Source of the DNA: Pseudomonas sp. Leaf58
Lineage (GTDB): Bacteria; Pseudomonadota; Gammaproteobacteria; Pseudomonadales; Pseudomonadaceae
Direction of reading: 5' to 3'
DNA length: 64,000 bases
NCBI RefSeq assembly: GCF_003627215.1
Contig: NZ_CP032677.1
Coordinates: 1,183,501-1,247,500, forward strand
The translations under genes and the position numbers were made by a program. This document shows, piece by piece, positions 46,022 through 56,889 of this stretch (positions within the stretch are counted from its first letter, which is position 1; every line of letters starts with the position of its first letter). The notes under the pieces were generated by a model that had not been told where the DNA came from, ran no database searches, and saw only the letters and a program-made list of their open reading frames with translations.

Positions 46022-46765
46022 ATGGCTCAGCAGGTGAGTGGTCGCCAACCTCGCTATAAACGCATTTTGCTCAAACTTAGCGGCGAGGCCCTGATGGGCT
46101 CGGAAGACTTCGGGATCGACCCGAAGGTGCTGGATCGCATGGCCCTTGAAGTTGGCCAGCTGGTAGGGATCGGTGTCCAGGTCGGCCTGGTGATCGGTGG
46201 CGGCAACCTGTTCCGTGGCGCCGCGCTCAGCGCAGCCGGCATGGACCGCGTCACCGGCGACCACATGGGTATGCTGGCCACCGTGATGAACGCGCTGGCC
46301 ATGCGCGATGCGCTGGAGCGCTCGAACATCCCGGCCCTGGTCATGTCGGCTATTTCCATGGTCGGTGTCACTGATCATTACGATCGTCGCAAAGCTATTC
46401 GCCACCTCAACTCCGGGGATGTGGTAATTTTCTCCGCCGGTACCGGCAACCCGTTCTTCACCACTGACTCCGCGGCCTGCCTGCGCGCCATCGAAATCGA
46501 TGCTGACGTAGTGCTGAAGGCGACCAAGGTCGATGGTGTGTACACTGCCGATCCATTCAAGGACCCGCACGCCGAGAAATTCGATCACCTGACCTACGAT
46601 GAGGTTCTGGATCGTAAGCTGGGTGTGATGGACCTGACCGCAATCTGCCTGTGCCGTGACCACAAGATGCCATTGCGGGTATTCAACATGAACAAGCCTG
46701 GCGCCCTGCTGAACATCGTGGTGGGTGGCGCTGAAGGTACTTTGATCGAGGAAGGCCAAGCATGA
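46022..46765 (+). CDS. pyrH: UMP kinase
   Basis: A 247-residue bacterial UMP kinase of the amino-acid-kinase fold, phosphorylating UMP to UDP. Seen: [74 protein letters not shown] and [18 protein letters not shown]. The ribosome site AGGAGA precedes the ATG. The stop overlaps frr by four bases. It lies after the tsf terminator and heads the pyrH-frr-uppS-cdsA-dxr series. Confidence 0.98.
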   Translation: MAQQVSGRQPRYKRILLKLSGEALMGSEDFGIDPKVLDRMALEVGQLVGIGVQVGLVIGGGNLFRGAALSAAGMDRVTGDHMGMLATVMNALAMRDALERSNIPALVMSAISMVGVTDHYDRRKAIRHLNSGDVVIFSAGTGNPFFTTDSAACLRAIEIDADVVLKATKVDGVYTADPFKDPHAEKFDHLTYDEVLDRKLGVMDLTAICLCRDHKMPLRVFNMNKPGALLNIVVGGAEGTLIEEGQA

Positions 46766-47319
46766 TCAACGACATCAAGAAAGACGCGCAGGAGCGCATG
46801 ACCAAGTCCCTTGAGGCCCTGGGCCGCAACCTGGCGGCAATCCGCACTGGTCGCGCTCACCCAAGCATCCTGGATACCGTCAAGGTCACTGCCTGGGGTA
46901 GCGAAATGCCGCTGAACCAGGTCGCCGCGATCACCGTCGAAGATGCCCGCACCCTGAAGATCGTCGCTCACGACAAGAACCTCAGCGCTGCCATCGAGAA
47001 GGCCATCCTCACCTCTGACCTGGGCCTGAACCCGTCCAGCGCCGGCACCACTATTCGTGTGCCGATGCCAGCCCTGACCGAGGAAACCCGCAAGGGCTAC
47101 ACCAAGCAGGCCAGCGGCGTTGCCGAAGATGCCAAAGTGGCTGTGCGCAACGTGCGTCGTGATGCCTTGGCCGACCTGAAGAAGTTGACCAAGGACAAGG
47201 AAATCAGCGAAGACGAAGAGCGTCGTGCCGCTGATGAGATCCAGAAGCTGACCGACAAGTTCGTTGCCGAGGTCGATGCTGCCTTCAAAGCCAAGGAAAA
47301 GGACCTGATGGCCGTCTAA
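46762..47319 (+). CDS. frr: ribosome recycling factor
   Basis: A 185-residue ribosome recycling factor that, with EF-G, splits post-termination ribosomes. The two-domain helical protein shows [23 protein letters not shown]-like [40 protein letters not shown] and [19 protein letters not shown]. The start overlaps the pyrH stop (ATGA), so they are translationally coupled. Full length. Confidence 0.98.
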   Translation: MINDIKKDAQERMTKSLEALGRNLAAIRTGRAHPSILDTVKVTAWGSEMPLNQVAAITVEDARTLKIVAHDKNLSAAIEKAILTSDLGLNPSSAGTTIRVPMPALTEETRKGYTKQASGVAEDAKVAVRNVRRDALADLKKLTKDKEISEDEERRAADEIQKLTDKFVAEVDAAFKAKEKDLMAV

Positions 47320-47334
47320 GGCCGGGGTTTTTTA

Positions 47335-48090
47335 ATGGAAAAGACCAAGCCAACGGCGCCGTCCTCGGTGCCGCGTCATGTCGCGATCATCATGGATGGC
47401 AACAACCGCTGGGCGAAAAAGCGCCTGCTGCCCGGCGTTGCCGGGCACAAGGCGGGCGTCGACGCCGTGCGCGCGGTCATCGAGGTGTGTGCCGAGTCCG
47501 GGGTCGAAGTACTGACCCTGTTCGCCTTCTCCAGTGAAAACTGGCAGCGCCCCGCCGAAGAGGTCGGTGCGTTGATGGAGCTGTTCTTCTCGGCCCTGCG
47601 TCGCGAGGCCAAGCGCCTCAACGAGAACAACATCAGCCTGCGCATCATCGGTGACCGTTCGCGGTTCCATCCCGAGCTGCAGGCCGCCATGCGCGAAGCC
47701 GAGGCGCTGACCGCCGGCAACAACCGTTTCATCCTGCAGATCGCGGCCAACTACGGTGGCCAGTGGGACATCGCCCAAGCCGCCCAGCGGCTGGCGCGAG
47801 AAGTGCAGGCCGGGCATTTGCGCCCAGAAGACATCACCCCGGGCCTGCTGCAGACCTGCCTGGCAACCGGCGAGTTGCCGCTGCCGGACCTGTGCATCCG
47901 CACGGGCGGCGAGCGCCGCATCAGCAACTTCCTGCTGTGGCAGCTGGCCTACGCCGAGTTGTACTTCTCCGACCTGTACTGGCCGGACTTCAAACACGAG
48001 GCCATGCGCAACGCCCTGGCCGATTTCGCTTCGCGCCAGCGCCGCTTCGGTAAGACCAGCGAGCAGGTCGAGGCTGGAGCTCGTGCTTAA
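47335..48090 (+). CDS. uppS: undecaprenyl diphosphate synthase
   Basis: A 251-residue cis-prenyltransferase making the C55 lipid carrier for peptidoglycan and O-antigen. Motifs: IIMDGNNRWAKKRLLPGVAG with the catalytic Asp, LTLFAFSSENWQRPAEEV, and the C-terminal RTGGERRISNFLLWQLAYAE with LYFSDLYWPDF. The start is 15 bp after frr. Its stop overlaps the cdsA ATG by one base. Confidence 0.98.
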   Translation: MEKTKPTAPSSVPRHVAIIMDGNNRWAKKRLLPGVAGHKAGVDAVRAVIEVCAESGVEVLTLFAFSSENWQRPAEEVGALMELFFSALRREAKRLNENNISLRIIGDRSRFHPELQAAMREAEALTAGNNRFILQIAANYGGQWDIAQAAQRLAREVQAGHLRPEDITPGLLQTCLATGELPLPDLCIRTGGERRISNFLLWQLAYAELYFSDLYWPDFKHEAMRNALADFASRQRRFGKTSEQVEAGARA

Positions 48091-48905
48091 TGCTTAAACA
48101 ACGCATCATTACCGCGCTGATCCTGCTGCCGGTCGCGCTGGGTGGCTTCTTCCTGCTCAACGGTGGGGATTTCGCCCTGTTCATCGGCTTCGTGGTGACT
48201 CTTGGAGCCTGGGAGTGGGCGCGCCTGGCCGGGTTGATGACCCAGCCATTGCGCATTGCCTATGCCTTGGTGGTCGCTGGGGCGCTGATGTTGCTTTACA
48301 TCTTGCCGGAGCTGGCGCCTTGGGTGCTGGGCGCTGCGGTTATCTGGTGGGGGTTGGCCACCTGGCTGGTGCTCACGTACCCGCGCAGTAGCGAGCTGTG
48401 GGCCAGTGCCGCCTGTCGGCTGCTGATCGGCTTGTTGGTATTGTTGCCGGCCTGGCAAGGGTTGGTGCTGCTCAAGCACTGGCCGCTGGGTAACGGGTTG
48501 ATCCTGTCGGTCATGGTGCTGGTGTGGGCCGCCGATATTGGCGCCTACTTCTCTGGCCGTGCCTTCGGCAAGCGCAAGCTGGCCCCGCAGGTCAGCCCGG
48601 GCAAAAGCTGGGAAGGCGTGTATGGTGGCCTGGTGGTCAGCTTGGTGATTACCCTGGGGGTCGGCATCAGCCGCGACTGGGGTTTCGGCCAAATCCTGCT
48701 GGGCCTGCTGGGCGCCGCGCTGGTGGTCATGTCTTCGGTGGTGGGTGACCTGACCGAAAGCATGTTCAAGCGCCGTGCCGGTATCAAGGACAGCAGTAAC
48801 CTGTTGCCCGGTCATGGCGGGGTGCTCGATCGCATCGACAGCCTCACTGCAGCGATCCCGATCTTCGCTGTGCTGCTGTGGGCTGCCGAATGGGGTGTGA
48901 TGTGA
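48090..48905 (+). CDS. cdsA: phosphatidate cytidylyltransferase
   Basis: A 271-residue integral membrane enzyme forming CDP-diacylglycerol from phosphatidate and CTP. About eight hydrophobic helices are followed by the CdsA signature in [20 protein letters not shown] and [27 protein letters not shown] lies before it. It overlaps uppS by one base and dxr by four bases (GTGA). Confidence 0.97.
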   Translation: MLKQRIITALILLPVALGGFFLLNGGDFALFIGFVVTLGAWEWARLAGLMTQPLRIAYALVVAGALMLLYILPELAPWVLGAAVIWWGLATWLVLTYPRSSELWASAACRLLIGLLVLLPAWQGLVLLKHWPLGNGLILSVMVLVWAADIGAYFSGRAFGKRKLAPQVSPGKSWEGVYGGLVVSLVITLGVGISRDWGFGQILLGLLGAALVVMSSVVGDLTESMFKRRAGIKDSSNLLPGHGGVLDRIDSLTAAIPIFAVLLWAAEWGVM

Positions 48906-50092
48906 GTCATCCGCAACGTATTACCGTGCTCGGGGCCACCGGCTCCATCGGCCTGAGCACGTTGGATGTCATCGCCCGCCATCCCGACCGCTACCAGGTG
49001 TTTGCCTTGAGCGGCTATTCGCGCGTCGACGAACTGTTGGCCCTGTGCCTGCGCCATCGCCCGGCGTTCGCCGTGGTGCCGAGCGCCGAGGCGGCCGCAC
49101 GGCTGCGCGACGGCTTGGCCGCGGCTGGCTGCGCCACCGAGGTGCTAGAAGGCGAGGCCGGGCTTTGCCAGGTGGCGTCTGCAGCGGAAGTGGATGCGGT
49201 AATGGCGGCCATCGTCGGTGCCGCTGGCTTGCGTCCTACCCTGGCGGCGGTGGAGGCGGGCAAGAAGGTCTTGCTGGCCAACAAGGAAGCCCTGGTGATG
49301 TCCGGTGCGCTGTTCATCGACGCGGTGCGGCGTAGTAGTGCCGTGCTGCTGCCGATCGACAGCGAGCACAACGCGATTTTCCAGTGCATGCCCGGCGACT
49401 ACGCGCGCGGCCTGAATGCCGTGGGCGTGCGCCGGATCCTGCTCACTGCCTCGGGTGGCCCGTTCCGCGAGACGCCGGTCGAGGCACTGCTGGATGTGAC
49501 CCCAGAACAAGCCTGTGCCCACCCCAACTGGTCGATGGGGCGCAAGATTTCCGTAGATTCGGCCAGCATGATGAACAAGGGCCTCGAACTGATCGAAGCC
49601 TGCTGGTTGTTTGATGCCCCGCCGGCCAAGGTCGAAGTGGTGGTGCACCCGCAGAGCGTGATCCACTCGCTGGTGGACTACGTGGACGGTTCGGTGCTGG
49701 CGCAACTGGGTAACCCGGACATGCGCACGCCCATCGCCAACGCCCTGGCTTGGCCTGAGCGGATCGATTCCGGGGTGGCTCCACTGGACCTGTTCGCCAT
49801 CGCCCGTCTGGATTTCCAGGCGCCCGACGAACAGCGCTTCCCCTGCCTGCGCCTGGCGCGGCAGGCTGCCGAGGCTGGCAACAGCGCGCCCGCCGTGCTC
49901 AACGCGGCCAACGAGGTCGCGGTCGAAGCGTTTCTCCAGCGGCGTATCCGCTTCCCGGAGATCGCGAGTATGATCGAACAGGTGCTCGATCAAGAGCCCG
50001 TCGTGCCGCTGCCGTCGCTGGACGCGGTGTTCGCCGCCGACCAGCGTGCCCGCGAGCTTTCCCGTGAGTGGCTGAGGCGTCACGGTCGCTGA
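48902..50092 (+). CDS. dxr: 1-deoxy-D-xylulose 5-phosphate reductoisomerase
   Basis: A 396-residue NADPH enzyme of the MEP isoprenoid pathway, making MEP. I chose the GTG at 48902 because it overlaps the cdsA TGA, matches the family start ([20 protein letters not shown]) and gives normal length; an ATG at 48878 would lie inside cdsA. Motifs: [29 protein letters not shown] (metal site), [13 protein letters not shown] and [20 protein letters not shown]. It supplies the precursor for UppS four genes upstream. Confidence 0.97.
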   Translation: MSHPQRITVLGATGSIGLSTLDVIARHPDRYQVFALSGYSRVDELLALCLRHRPAFAVVPSAEAAARLRDGLAAAGCATEVLEGEAGLCQVASAAEVDAVMAAIVGAAGLRPTLAAVEAGKKVLLANKEALVMSGALFIDAVRRSSAVLLPIDSEHNAIFQCMPGDYARGLNAVGVRRILLTASGGPFRETPVEALLDVTPEQACAHPNWSMGRKISVDSASMMNKGLELIEACWLFDAPPAKVEVVVHPQSVIHSLVDYVDGSVLAQLGNPDMRTPIANALAWPERIDSGVAPLDLFAIARLDFQAPDEQRFPCLRLARQAAEAGNSAPAVLNAANEVAVEAFLQRRIRFPEIASMIEQVLDQEPVVPLPSLDAVFAADQRARELSREWLRRHGR

Positions 50093-50163
50093 TGCAGGCC
50101 CGCCACGGTTAATGAGGGGGCCGGGCATGATGCCGGCCCGCTGAACATCATTCGGAGATGGAT

Positions 50164-51516
50164 ATGACAGCGCTCTACATGATTATCGGCACCCTCGTCG
50201 CGTTGGGTGTGCTGGTCACCTTCCATGAATTCGGCCACTTCTGGGTGGCGCGCCGCTGCGGCGTCAAGGTGCTGCGCTTCTCGGTGGGTTTCGGTACGCC
50301 GCTGCTGCGCTGGCATGACCGCCAGGGCACCGAGTTCGTTGTGGCGGCGATCCCACTGGGCGGCTACGTCAAGATGCTCGATGAGCGCGAGGGCGATGTA
50401 CCGCCAGCGCTCGCCGATCAGTCGTTCAACCGTAAGTCGGTGCGCCAGCGTATCGCGATCGTCGCCGCGGGCCCGGTTGCCAACTTCCTGCTGGCCATCC
50501 TGTTCTTCTGGGTGTTGGCGATGCTGGGCACTCAGCAGATCCGCCCGGTGATTGGCGCGGTCGATGCAGGCAGCCTCGCAGCCTCTGCCGGCCTGACCGC
50601 AGGTCAGGAAATCGTTTCCATCGATGGCAAGCCGACCAATGGTTGGTCTGCGGTCAATTTGCAATTGGTTCGTCGCCTGGGCGAGAGCGGCACGTTGCAG
50701 GTTGGCGTGCGTGACGAAGGCGCCAGCGCCGAGCAGCAGCTGCAGGTGAAACTGGACAGCTGGCTGAAGGGGGCCGACGAGCCTGACCCCATTCAATCCC
50801 TGGGGCTGCACCCTTGGCGCCCAGCCATCGTGCCGGTGCTGGCCGAGATCGACCCGAGCGGGCCGGCCGCCGCAGCGGGCCTGAAGACCGGTGACAAGCT
50901 GCTGGCCCTCGATGGCCTGGCGGTCACCGAATGGCAGCAGGTGGTGGATACCGTACGTGCCCGCCCGCAAGCCAAGGTGGTGGTGCGTATCGAGCGTGAG
51001 GGTGCCGCCCTGGAAGTACCGGTCACCCTGGCCCGCAAAGGCGAGGGCAAGGCAGTTGGAGGCTACCTTGGCGCCGGTGTGAAAGGTGGCGAATGGCCTG
51101 CCAGCATGCTCCGCGAAGTGCGCTACGGCCCGCTGGATGCGGTGGGCGAGGGCTTGTCACGCACTTGGAACATGAGTGTCCTGACGCTTGAATCGCTGAA
51201 GAAAATGCTGTTCGGGGAGCTCTCGGTAAAAAACTTGAGCGGACCGATAACCATTGCTAAAGTGGCGGGCGCTTCGGCCCAGTCCGGCGTCGGGGATTTC
51301 CTGAATTTCCTGGCCTACCTGAGCATAAGCCTGGGGGTTCTTAACCTGCTGCCCATTCCAGTACTGGATGGGGGGCATTTGCTGTTTTACCTGGTCGAGT
51401 GGGTGCGCGGTCGCCCTCTGTCGGATCGGGTGCAAGGTTGGGGGGTCCAGATCGGTATCAGTTTGGTCATAGGGGTGATGCTACTCGCCCTGATCAACGA
51501 TCTGGGTCGACTATAA
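50164..51516 (+). CDS. rseP: RIP zinc protease RseP
   Basis: A 450-residue site-2 intramembrane metalloprotease that cleaves RseA/MucA-type anti-sigma factors to activate the envelope stress sigma factor AlgU/RpoE. The HExxH motif is LVTFHEFGHFWVARRCGVKV in TM1. Two PDZ domains occupy the middle (about 115-300). The third motif is LNLLPIPVLDGGH. The ATG at 50164 is chosen over 50158 because GGAG ends immediately before 50158. A hairpin, ggccggg..ccggcc, at 50118-50139 lies between dxr and this gene. Confidence 0.97.
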   Translation: MTALYMIIGTLVALGVLVTFHEFGHFWVARRCGVKVLRFSVGFGTPLLRWHDRQGTEFVVAAIPLGGYVKMLDEREGDVPPALADQSFNRKSVRQRIAIVAAGPVANFLLAILFFWVLAMLGTQQIRPVIGAVDAGSLAASAGLTAGQEIVSIDGKPTNGWSAVNLQLVRRLGESGTLQVGVRDEGASAEQQLQVKLDSWLKGADEPDPIQSLGLHPWRPAIVPVLAEIDPSGPAAAAGLKTGDKLLALDGLAVTEWQQVVDTVRARPQAKVVVRIEREGAALEVPVTLARKGEGKAVGGYLGAGVKGGEWPASMLREVRYGPLDAVGEGLSRTWNMSVLTLESLKKMLFGELSVKNLSGPITIAKVAGASAQSGVGDFLNFLAYLSISLGVLNLLPIPVLDGGHLLFYLVEWVRGRPLSDRVQGWGVQIGISLVIGVMLLALINDLGRL

Positions 51517-51592
51517 AAGCTTCGCTCAATTGCGAACCTGCCGTTTTTTGTCGCGGTGGGTTGTTTATTGCCAGTTGGAATAAAAGGACTTC

Positions 51593-53956
51593 ATGAAACG
51601 TCTGCTGCTAACTGCGGTCCTCTCCGCACTGATGATCGCTGAAGTTCACGCCGAGTCCTTCACCATCTCCGATATCCGCGTCAACGGCCTGCAGCGGGTT
51701 TCCGCTGGCAGTGTCTTCGGTGCCTTGCCGCTGAACGTCGGCGACCAGGCCGATGACCGCCGCCTGGTGGATTCGACCCGTTCCCTGTTCAAGACCGGCT
51801 TCTTCCAGGACATCCAGTTGAGCCGCGATGGCAATGTCCTGATCATCAACGTGGTCGAGCGCCCGTCGGTATCGAGCATCGAGATTGAAGGCAACAAGGC
51901 GATCAGCACCGAAGACCTGATGAAGGGCCTGAAGCAATCGGGCTTGGCCGAAGGTGAGATCTTCCAGCGTGCCACCCTCGAAGGCGTGCGTAACGAACTG
52001 CAGCGCCAGTACGTGGCCCAGGGCCGCTACTCGGCCGAGGTCGACGCCGAGGTGGTGCCACAGCCGCGTAACCGCGTGGCGTTGAAGATCAAGATCAACG
52101 AAGGCACCGTTGCTGCCATCCAGCACATCAACGTCGTGGGCAACAACGTCTTCGACGACGAGACCCTGTCGCAGCTGTTCGAGCTGAAAACCACCAACTG
52201 GCTGTCGTTCTTCAAGAACGACGACAAGTATGCCCGCGAAAAGCTCTCCGGTGACCTGGAGCGCCTGCGTTCCTACTACCTGGACCGCGGCTACATCAAC
52301 ATGGACATCGCCTCCACCCAGGTGTCCATCACGCCAGACAAGAAGCACGTTTACATCACCGTCAACATCAACGAAGGCGAGAAGTACACCGTTCGCGACG
52401 TGAAGCTGTCCGGTGACCTGAAAGTGCCGGAAGACCAGGTCAAGTCGCTGCTGCTGGTGCAGCCGGGCCAGGTGTTCTCGCGCAAGGTGATGACTACCAC
52501 CTCCGAGTTGATCACCCGCCGCTTGGGTAACGAAGGCTATACCTTCGCCAACGTCAACGGCGTCCCGCAGCCGAACGATACTGACCATACGGTCGATATC
52601 ATGTTCGTGGTCGACCCAGGCAAGCGTGCCTACGTCAACCGCATCAACTACCGCGGCAACACCAAGACCGAAGACGAAGTGCTGCGTCGCGAGATGCGCC
52701 AGATGGAAGGCGGCTGGGCCTCGACCTACCTGATCGACCAGTCCAAGACCCGCCTCGAGCGCCTGGGCTTCTTCAAGGAAGTCAACGTCGAGACCCCGCC
52801 GGTGCCCGGCACCGACGACCAGGTCGATGTCAACTACAGCGTCGAAGAGCAGGCCTCCGGCTCGATCACCGCCAGCGTCGGTTTCGCCCAGAGTGCCGGC
52901 CTGATCCTCGGTGGCTCGATCAGCCAGACCAACTTCCTGGGTACCGGTAACAAGGTGTCCATCGGCCTGACCCGTTCGGAATACCAGACCCGCTACAACT
53001 TCGGCTTCGTTGACCCCTACTTCACCGCCGATGGCGTGAGCCTGGGCTACAACGCCTTCTACCGCAGCACCGATTACGACGACCTCGACGTCGACGTGGC
53101 CAGCTATGCCGTAGACAGCTACGGTGCGGGCGTCAGCTTGGGCTACCCGATCAGCGAAACCTCGCGCTTGACCTACGGCCTGAGCGTGCAGCAGGACAAG
53201 ATCAAGACCGGCAAGTACACCGTTGACGAAATTTTCGACTTCCTCGAAGAGGAAGGCGACAGCTTCTTGAACTACAAGGCCTCGATCGGCTGGTCCGAGT
53301 CGACCCTGAACAAAGGCGTGCTGGCGACCCGTGGTCACTCGCAAAGCCTGACCCTGGAATCCACCATTCCGGGCAGCGACCTGTCGTTCTTCAAGCTCGA
53401 CTACCGTGGCCAGCTGTTCAAGCCGATTACCAACGAGTACACCCTGCGCCTGCACACCGAGCTGGGCTATGGTGATGGTTACGGCAGCACCTCTGGCCTG
53501 CCGTTCTACGAGAACTACTTTGCCGGTGGCTTCAACTCCGTCCGTGGTTTCAAGGACAGCAGCCTGGGCCCACGCAGTACCCCAAGCCGCGGTGAAGGTA
53601 ACCCAGGCGGCAAGCCTGGCACCATCGCCGACCCGGACCAGGATCCGTTGCCGTTCGGTGGTAACGTGCTGGTGCAAGGTGGCGTCGAGTTGCTGTTCCC
53701 GCTGCCGTTCGTCAAGGATCAGCGCTCGCTGCGCACCTCCGTGTTCTGGGACGTGGGTAACGTGTTCGACACCAACTGTGGTAGCAAGCCTGATTGCGAG
53801 AAGGTCGGCTTCTCGGGCATGGCCAGTTCGGTCGGCCTGGGCGTGACCTGGATCACCGCGCTGGGCCCACTGAGCTTCAGCCTGGCCATGCCGGTGAAGA
53901 AACCGGACGATGCCGATACCCAGGTGTTCCAATTCTCTCTGGGCCAGACCTTCTAA
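51593..53956 (+). CDS. bamA: outer membrane protein assembly factor BamA
   Basis: A 787-residue core of the BAM complex that inserts beta-barrel proteins into the outer membrane. A signal peptide (residues 1-20, VHA-E) is followed by five POTRA domains, beginning FTISDIRVNGLQRVSAGSVF, up to about residue 420. The 16-stranded barrel includes the conserved lid loop with GGFNSVRGFKDSSLGPR (VRGF motif) and ends with the BAM signature ...QVFQFSLGQTF (terminal Phe). The ribosome site AAAAGGA lies before the ATG. It is followed by skp and the lipid A genes as usual. Confidence 0.98.
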   Translation: MKRLLLTAVLSALMIAEVHAESFTISDIRVNGLQRVSAGSVFGALPLNVGDQADDRRLVDSTRSLFKTGFFQDIQLSRDGNVLIINVVERPSVSSIEIEGNKAISTEDLMKGLKQSGLAEGEIFQRATLEGVRNELQRQYVAQGRYSAEVDAEVVPQPRNRVALKIKINEGTVAAIQHINVVGNNVFDDETLSQLFELKTTNWLSFFKNDDKYAREKLSGDLERLRSYYLDRGYINMDIASTQVSITPDKKHVYITVNINEGEKYTVRDVKLSGDLKVPEDQVKSLLLVQPGQVFSRKVMTTTSELITRRLGNEGYTFANVNGVPQPNDTDHTVDIMFVVDPGKRAYVNRINYRGNTKTEDEVLRREMRQMEGGWASTYLIDQSKTRLERLGFFKEVNVETPPVPGTDDQVDVNYSVEEQASGSITASVGFAQSAGLILGGSISQTNFLGTGNKVSIGLTRSEYQTRYNFGFVDPYFTADGVSLGYNAFYRSTDYDDLDVDVASYAVDSYGAGVSLGYPISETSRLTYGLSVQQDKIKTGKYTVDEIFDFLEEEGDSFLNYKASIGWSESTLNKGVLATRGHSQSLTLESTIPGSDLSFFKLDYRGQLFKPITNEYTLRLHTELGYGDGYGSTSGLPFYENYFAGGFNSVRGFKDSSLGPRSTPSRGEGNPGGKPGTIADPDQDPLPFGGNVLVQGGVELLFPLPFVKDQRSLRTSVFWDVGNVFDTNCGSKPDCEKVGFSGMASSVGLGVTWITALGPLSFSLAMPVKKPDDADTQVFQFSLGQTF

Positions 53957-54000
53957 GGTCGGCCCCTGCTTAATGACAACGGATTATTCAGGAGTGCATC

Positions 54001-54504
54001 GTGCGTAAATTGGCTCAATTGGCCGTAGTGGCCGCGGCGCTGGTCGCCACCCCGGCTTTCGCCGAAATGAAGGTTGCCGTCCTGAACTATCAGATGGCCC
54101 TGCTTGAATCGGATGCCGCCAAGAAATACGCGGTAGATGCCGAGAAGAAGTTCGGCCCGCAACTGACCAAGCTGAAGAGCCTGGAAAGCAGCGCCAAGGG
54201 TATCCAGGACCGCCTGATCAAGGGCGGTGACAAAATGCAGCAGCAGGAGCGTGAGCGCCTGGAGCTCGAGTTCAAGCAAAAGGCCCGTGACTTCCAGTTC
54301 CAGTCCAAGGAGCTGAACGAAGCCAAGGCCGTTGCTGACCGCGACATGCTCAAGCAACTGAAGCCGAAGCTGGATGGCGCTGTTGAGGAAGTGATCAAGA
54401 AGGGCGGTTACGACCTGGTTCTCGAGCGTGGCGCGGTCATCGATGTCAAACCTCAGTACGACATCACCCGCCAAGTCATCGAGCGTATGAACCAAGCCCG
54501 TTGA
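54001..54504 (+). CDS. skp: periplasmic OmpH/Skp chaperone
   Basis: A 167-residue periplasmic chaperone for unfolded outer-membrane proteins. The start codon is GTG. The signal peptide is [40 protein letters not shown] follows, then a long charged coiled coil (about 45-110) rich in Lys/Glu/Gln that forms the tentacles, and the C-terminal trimerisation strand [16 protein letters not shown]. It lies 44 bp after bamA and one base before lpxD. Confidence 0.95.
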   Translation: MRKLAQLAVVAAALVATPAFAEMKVAVLNYQMALLESDAAKKYAVDAEKKFGPQLTKLKSLESSAKGIQDRLIKGGDKMQQQERERLELEFKQKARDFQFQSKELNEAKAVADRDMLKQLKPKLDGAVEEVIKKGGYDLVLERGAVIDVKPQYDITRQVIERMNQAR

Positions 54505-54505
54505 T

Positions 54506-55561
54506 ATGACCGATACCATGACGCTTGGCCAGCTGGCCGAGGCCCTCGGGGCGACCCTCAAGGGCCCCGAGGCGCTGCAGATTACCGGGCTGGCCACCTT
54601 GCAGGAGGCCGGGCCTGGTCAATTGAGCTTCCTCGCCAACCCGCAGTACCGCAAGTACCTGGATAACAGCCAGGCGGCTGCGGTGCTGCTGAAGGCAGCG
54701 GACGCCGAAGGCTTTGCCGGCAATGCACTGATCGTTGCGGATCCGTACCTGGCTTACGCGCGCATTTCCCACCTGTTCGACCCCAAACCCAAGGCTGTGG
54801 CGGGTATTCATCCCAGCGCCGTGGTGGCTGAGGACGCACAGGTGGATGCCAGTGCCAGCATCGGGCCGTTCGCGGTCATCGAAAGCGGTGCACGCATTGC
54901 GGCCAACGTCAGTGTAGGTGCGCACTGCGTTGTTGGTGCCCGTTGCGTGATCGGTGAGGGCGGTTGGCTGGCCCCGCGGGTCACCCTGTACCATGACGTG
55001 ACCATCGGCAAGCGCGTGGTCATTCAGTCGGGTGCGGTGATCGGTGGCGAAGGCTTTGGCTTTGCCAACGAGAAGGGCGTGTGGCGCAAGATCGCCCAGA
55101 TCGGTGGCGTGACCATTGGCGATGACGTGGAAATCGGTGTCAACACGGCGGTTGACCGTGGCGCGCTGTCGGACACGCGGATTGCTGACGGGGTCAAGCT
55201 CGACAACCAGATCCAAATCGCCCATAACGTGCAGATCGGTGAGCACACGGCCATGGCTGCCTGCGTCGGTATTTCCGGCAGCACGCGCATTGGCAAGCAC
55301 TGTACCATCGCCGGCGGGGTCGGCATGGTGGGTCATATCGATGTCTGTGATAACGTTTTCGTGTCCGGGATGACCATGGTGACCCGTTCGATCACCGAGC
55401 CGGGTGCCTATTCTTCCGGCACTGCCATGCAGCCACTGGCTGAATGGCGCAAGAGCGCCGCGCGTATCCGCCACCTGGACGACATGGCCAAGCGCCTCCA
55501 GCAGCTGGAAAAACGCGTCGATACCGTGACCTCAGGTAGCCTGCCGACATCAGAAGGCTGA
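54506..55561 (+). CDS. lpxD: UDP-3-O-(3-hydroxyacyl)glucosamine N-acyltransferase
   Basis: A 351-residue lipid A enzyme adding the second acyl chain to UDP-3-O-acyl-GlcN. The N-terminal uridine-binding domain includes [21 protein letters not shown] left-handed beta helix of hexapeptide repeats (about 110-300) contains the catalytic His in [20 protein letters not shown]. The C-terminal helix ends near [12 protein letters not shown]. It starts one base after skp. Confidence 0.97.
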   Translation: MTDTMTLGQLAEALGATLKGPEALQITGLATLQEAGPGQLSFLANPQYRKYLDNSQAAAVLLKAADAEGFAGNALIVADPYLAYARISHLFDPKPKAVAGIHPSAVVAEDAQVDASASIGPFAVIESGARIAANVSVGAHCVVGARCVIGEGGWLAPRVTLYHDVTIGKRVVIQSGAVIGGEGFGFANEKGVWRKIAQIGGVTIGDDVEIGVNTAVDRGALSDTRIADGVKLDNQIQIAHNVQIGEHTAMAACVGISGSTRIGKHCTIAGGVGMVGHIDVCDNVFVSGMTMVTRSITEPGAYSSGTAMQPLAEWRKSAARIRHLDDMAKRLQQLEKRVDTVTSGSLPTSEG

Positions 55562-55674
55562 TACCATTCCCTGAGCAAGAGTGATCAGTCGCTAGCTGGC
55601 TCCTCTTTGGATTGCAAAAGGAGCGTTGGTCAGCACCTGCGCTCCCTATTCTTATTACAGGCTTCCCCCCCGAA

Positions 55675-56115
55675 ATGATGGACATCAACGAGATTCGCGA
55701 ATACCTGCCTCACCGTTACCCGTTCCTGCTGGTGGACCGCGTGACGGATCTGGACTACGAGGCCCAGAGCATTCGTGCCTACAAGAATGTCAGCATCAAC
55801 GAGCCGTTCTTCAATGGCCATTTCCCGGCGCACCCGATCATGCCGGGTGTCTTGATTATCGAAGCCATGGCCCAGGCGGCCGGCATTCTCGGTTTCAAGA
55901 TGCTCGATGCCAAGCCGGCTGATGGCACTCTGTACTACTTTGTCGGTTCCGACAAACTGCGTTTCCGCCAGCCGGTACTGCCGGGTGACCAGCTGGTGCT
56001 GGAAGCCAAGTTCCTCAGCCGCAAGAGCATGATCTGGAAGTTCGAATGCCGTGCGCTGGTCGACGGCAAGCCGGTATGCTCGGCACAGATCACTTGCGCG
56101 GAACGCTCCCTATGA
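55675..56115 (+). CDS. fabZ: 3-hydroxyacyl-ACP dehydratase FabZ
   Basis: A 146-residue hot-dog dehydratase of type II fatty acid synthesis. The catalytic pair is H49 and E63 in [17 protein letters not shown] and [12 protein letters not shown]. The N-terminal [20 protein letters not shown] matches the Pseudomonas family start, so I use the ATG at 55675, not the extended frame from 55612. The stop overlaps lpxA (ATGA). It competes with LpxA for 3-hydroxyacyl-ACP, and the two are encoded together. Confidence 0.97.
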   Translation: MMDINEIREYLPHRYPFLLVDRVTDLDYEAQSIRAYKNVSINEPFFNGHFPAHPIMPGVLIIEAMAQAAGILGFKMLDAKPADGTLYYFVGSDKLRFRQPVLPGDQLVLEAKFLSRKSMIWKFECRALVDGKPVCSAQITCAERSL

Positions 56116-56888
56116 ATTCGATTGATCCTCGGGCCATTATCGATCCGTCGGCCAAGCTGGCCGATGGCGTCGAGGTCGGCCCCTGGTCGATCGTAGGCCC
56201 CGATGTGGAAGTCGGGGAGGGCACCGTTATCGGTCCGCATGTGGTGCTCAAAGGCCCGACGCGCATCGGCAAGCACAACCGCATTTTTCAGTTTTCCTCG
56301 ATCGGCGAAGATACCCCCGACCTGAAGTACAAGGGCGAGCCGACGCGCCTGGTAATTGGCGATCACAATGTGATCCGCGAAGGGGTGACCATTCACCGCG
56401 GCACCGTTCAGGACCGTGCGGAAACCACCGTGGGTGACCACAACCTGATCATGGCCTATGCCCACATCGGCCACGACAGCGTCATTGGCAACCACTGCAT
56501 CCTGGTCAACAACACGGCCCTGGCGGGCCATGTGCACGTAGGCGACTGGGCGATCCTGTCCGGCTATACCTTGGTGCACCAGTACTGCCATATCGGCGCC
56601 CACGCGTTTTCTGGCATGGGCACGGCAATCGGTAAGGATGTCCCGGCCTTCGTTACCGTGTTCGGCAGCCCGGCTGAAGCCCGCAGCATGAACTTCGAAG
56701 GCATGCGTCGCCGGGGTTTCAGCGATGAGGTGATCCACGTGCTGCGTCGTTGCTACAAGATTGTCTATCGCCAAGGCCTGACCGTCGAAGACGCGCTCAA
56801 GGAGCTGGACGAACCTGCCGCGAAGTACCCTGAGGTCGCGCTGTTCCGTCAGTCGATCGTGGACTCCGCCCGCGGCATCACCCGCTGA
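56112..56888 (+). CDS. lpxA: acyl-ACP-UDP-GlcNAc O-acyltransferase
   Basis: A 258-residue first enzyme of lipid A synthesis. The left-handed beta helix starts with [20 protein letters not shown]. The catalytic His lies in [20 protein letters not shown], with [20 protein letters not shown] after it. The C-terminal helical part includes [20 protein letters not shown]. It overlaps fabZ by four bases; lpxB starts two bases after it. Confidence 0.98.
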   Translation: MNSIDPRAIIDPSAKLADGVEVGPWSIVGPDVEVGEGTVIGPHVVLKGPTRIGKHNRIFQFSSIGEDTPDLKYKGEPTRLVIGDHNVIREGVTIHRGTVQDRAETTVGDHNLIMAYAHIGHDSVIGNHCILVNNTALAGHVHVGDWAILSGYTLVHQYCHIGAHAFSGMGTAIGKDVPAFVTVFGSPAEARSMNFEGMRRRGFSDEVIHVLRRCYKIVYRQGLTVEDALKELDEPAAKYPEVALFRQSIVDSARGITR

Positions 56889-56889
56889 C

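Noticed and set aside
51538..51592. Possible envelope-stress (AlgU/RpoE) promoter before bamA (gaacct)
   Set aside because: The GAACTT-like half has no acceptable -10 partner at 16-17 bases, so it is not supported.
51608..53932. A 774-codon open frame antisense to bamA
   Set aside because: Low-complexity Val/Gly/His translation, no ribosome site or family features; bamA is unambiguous.
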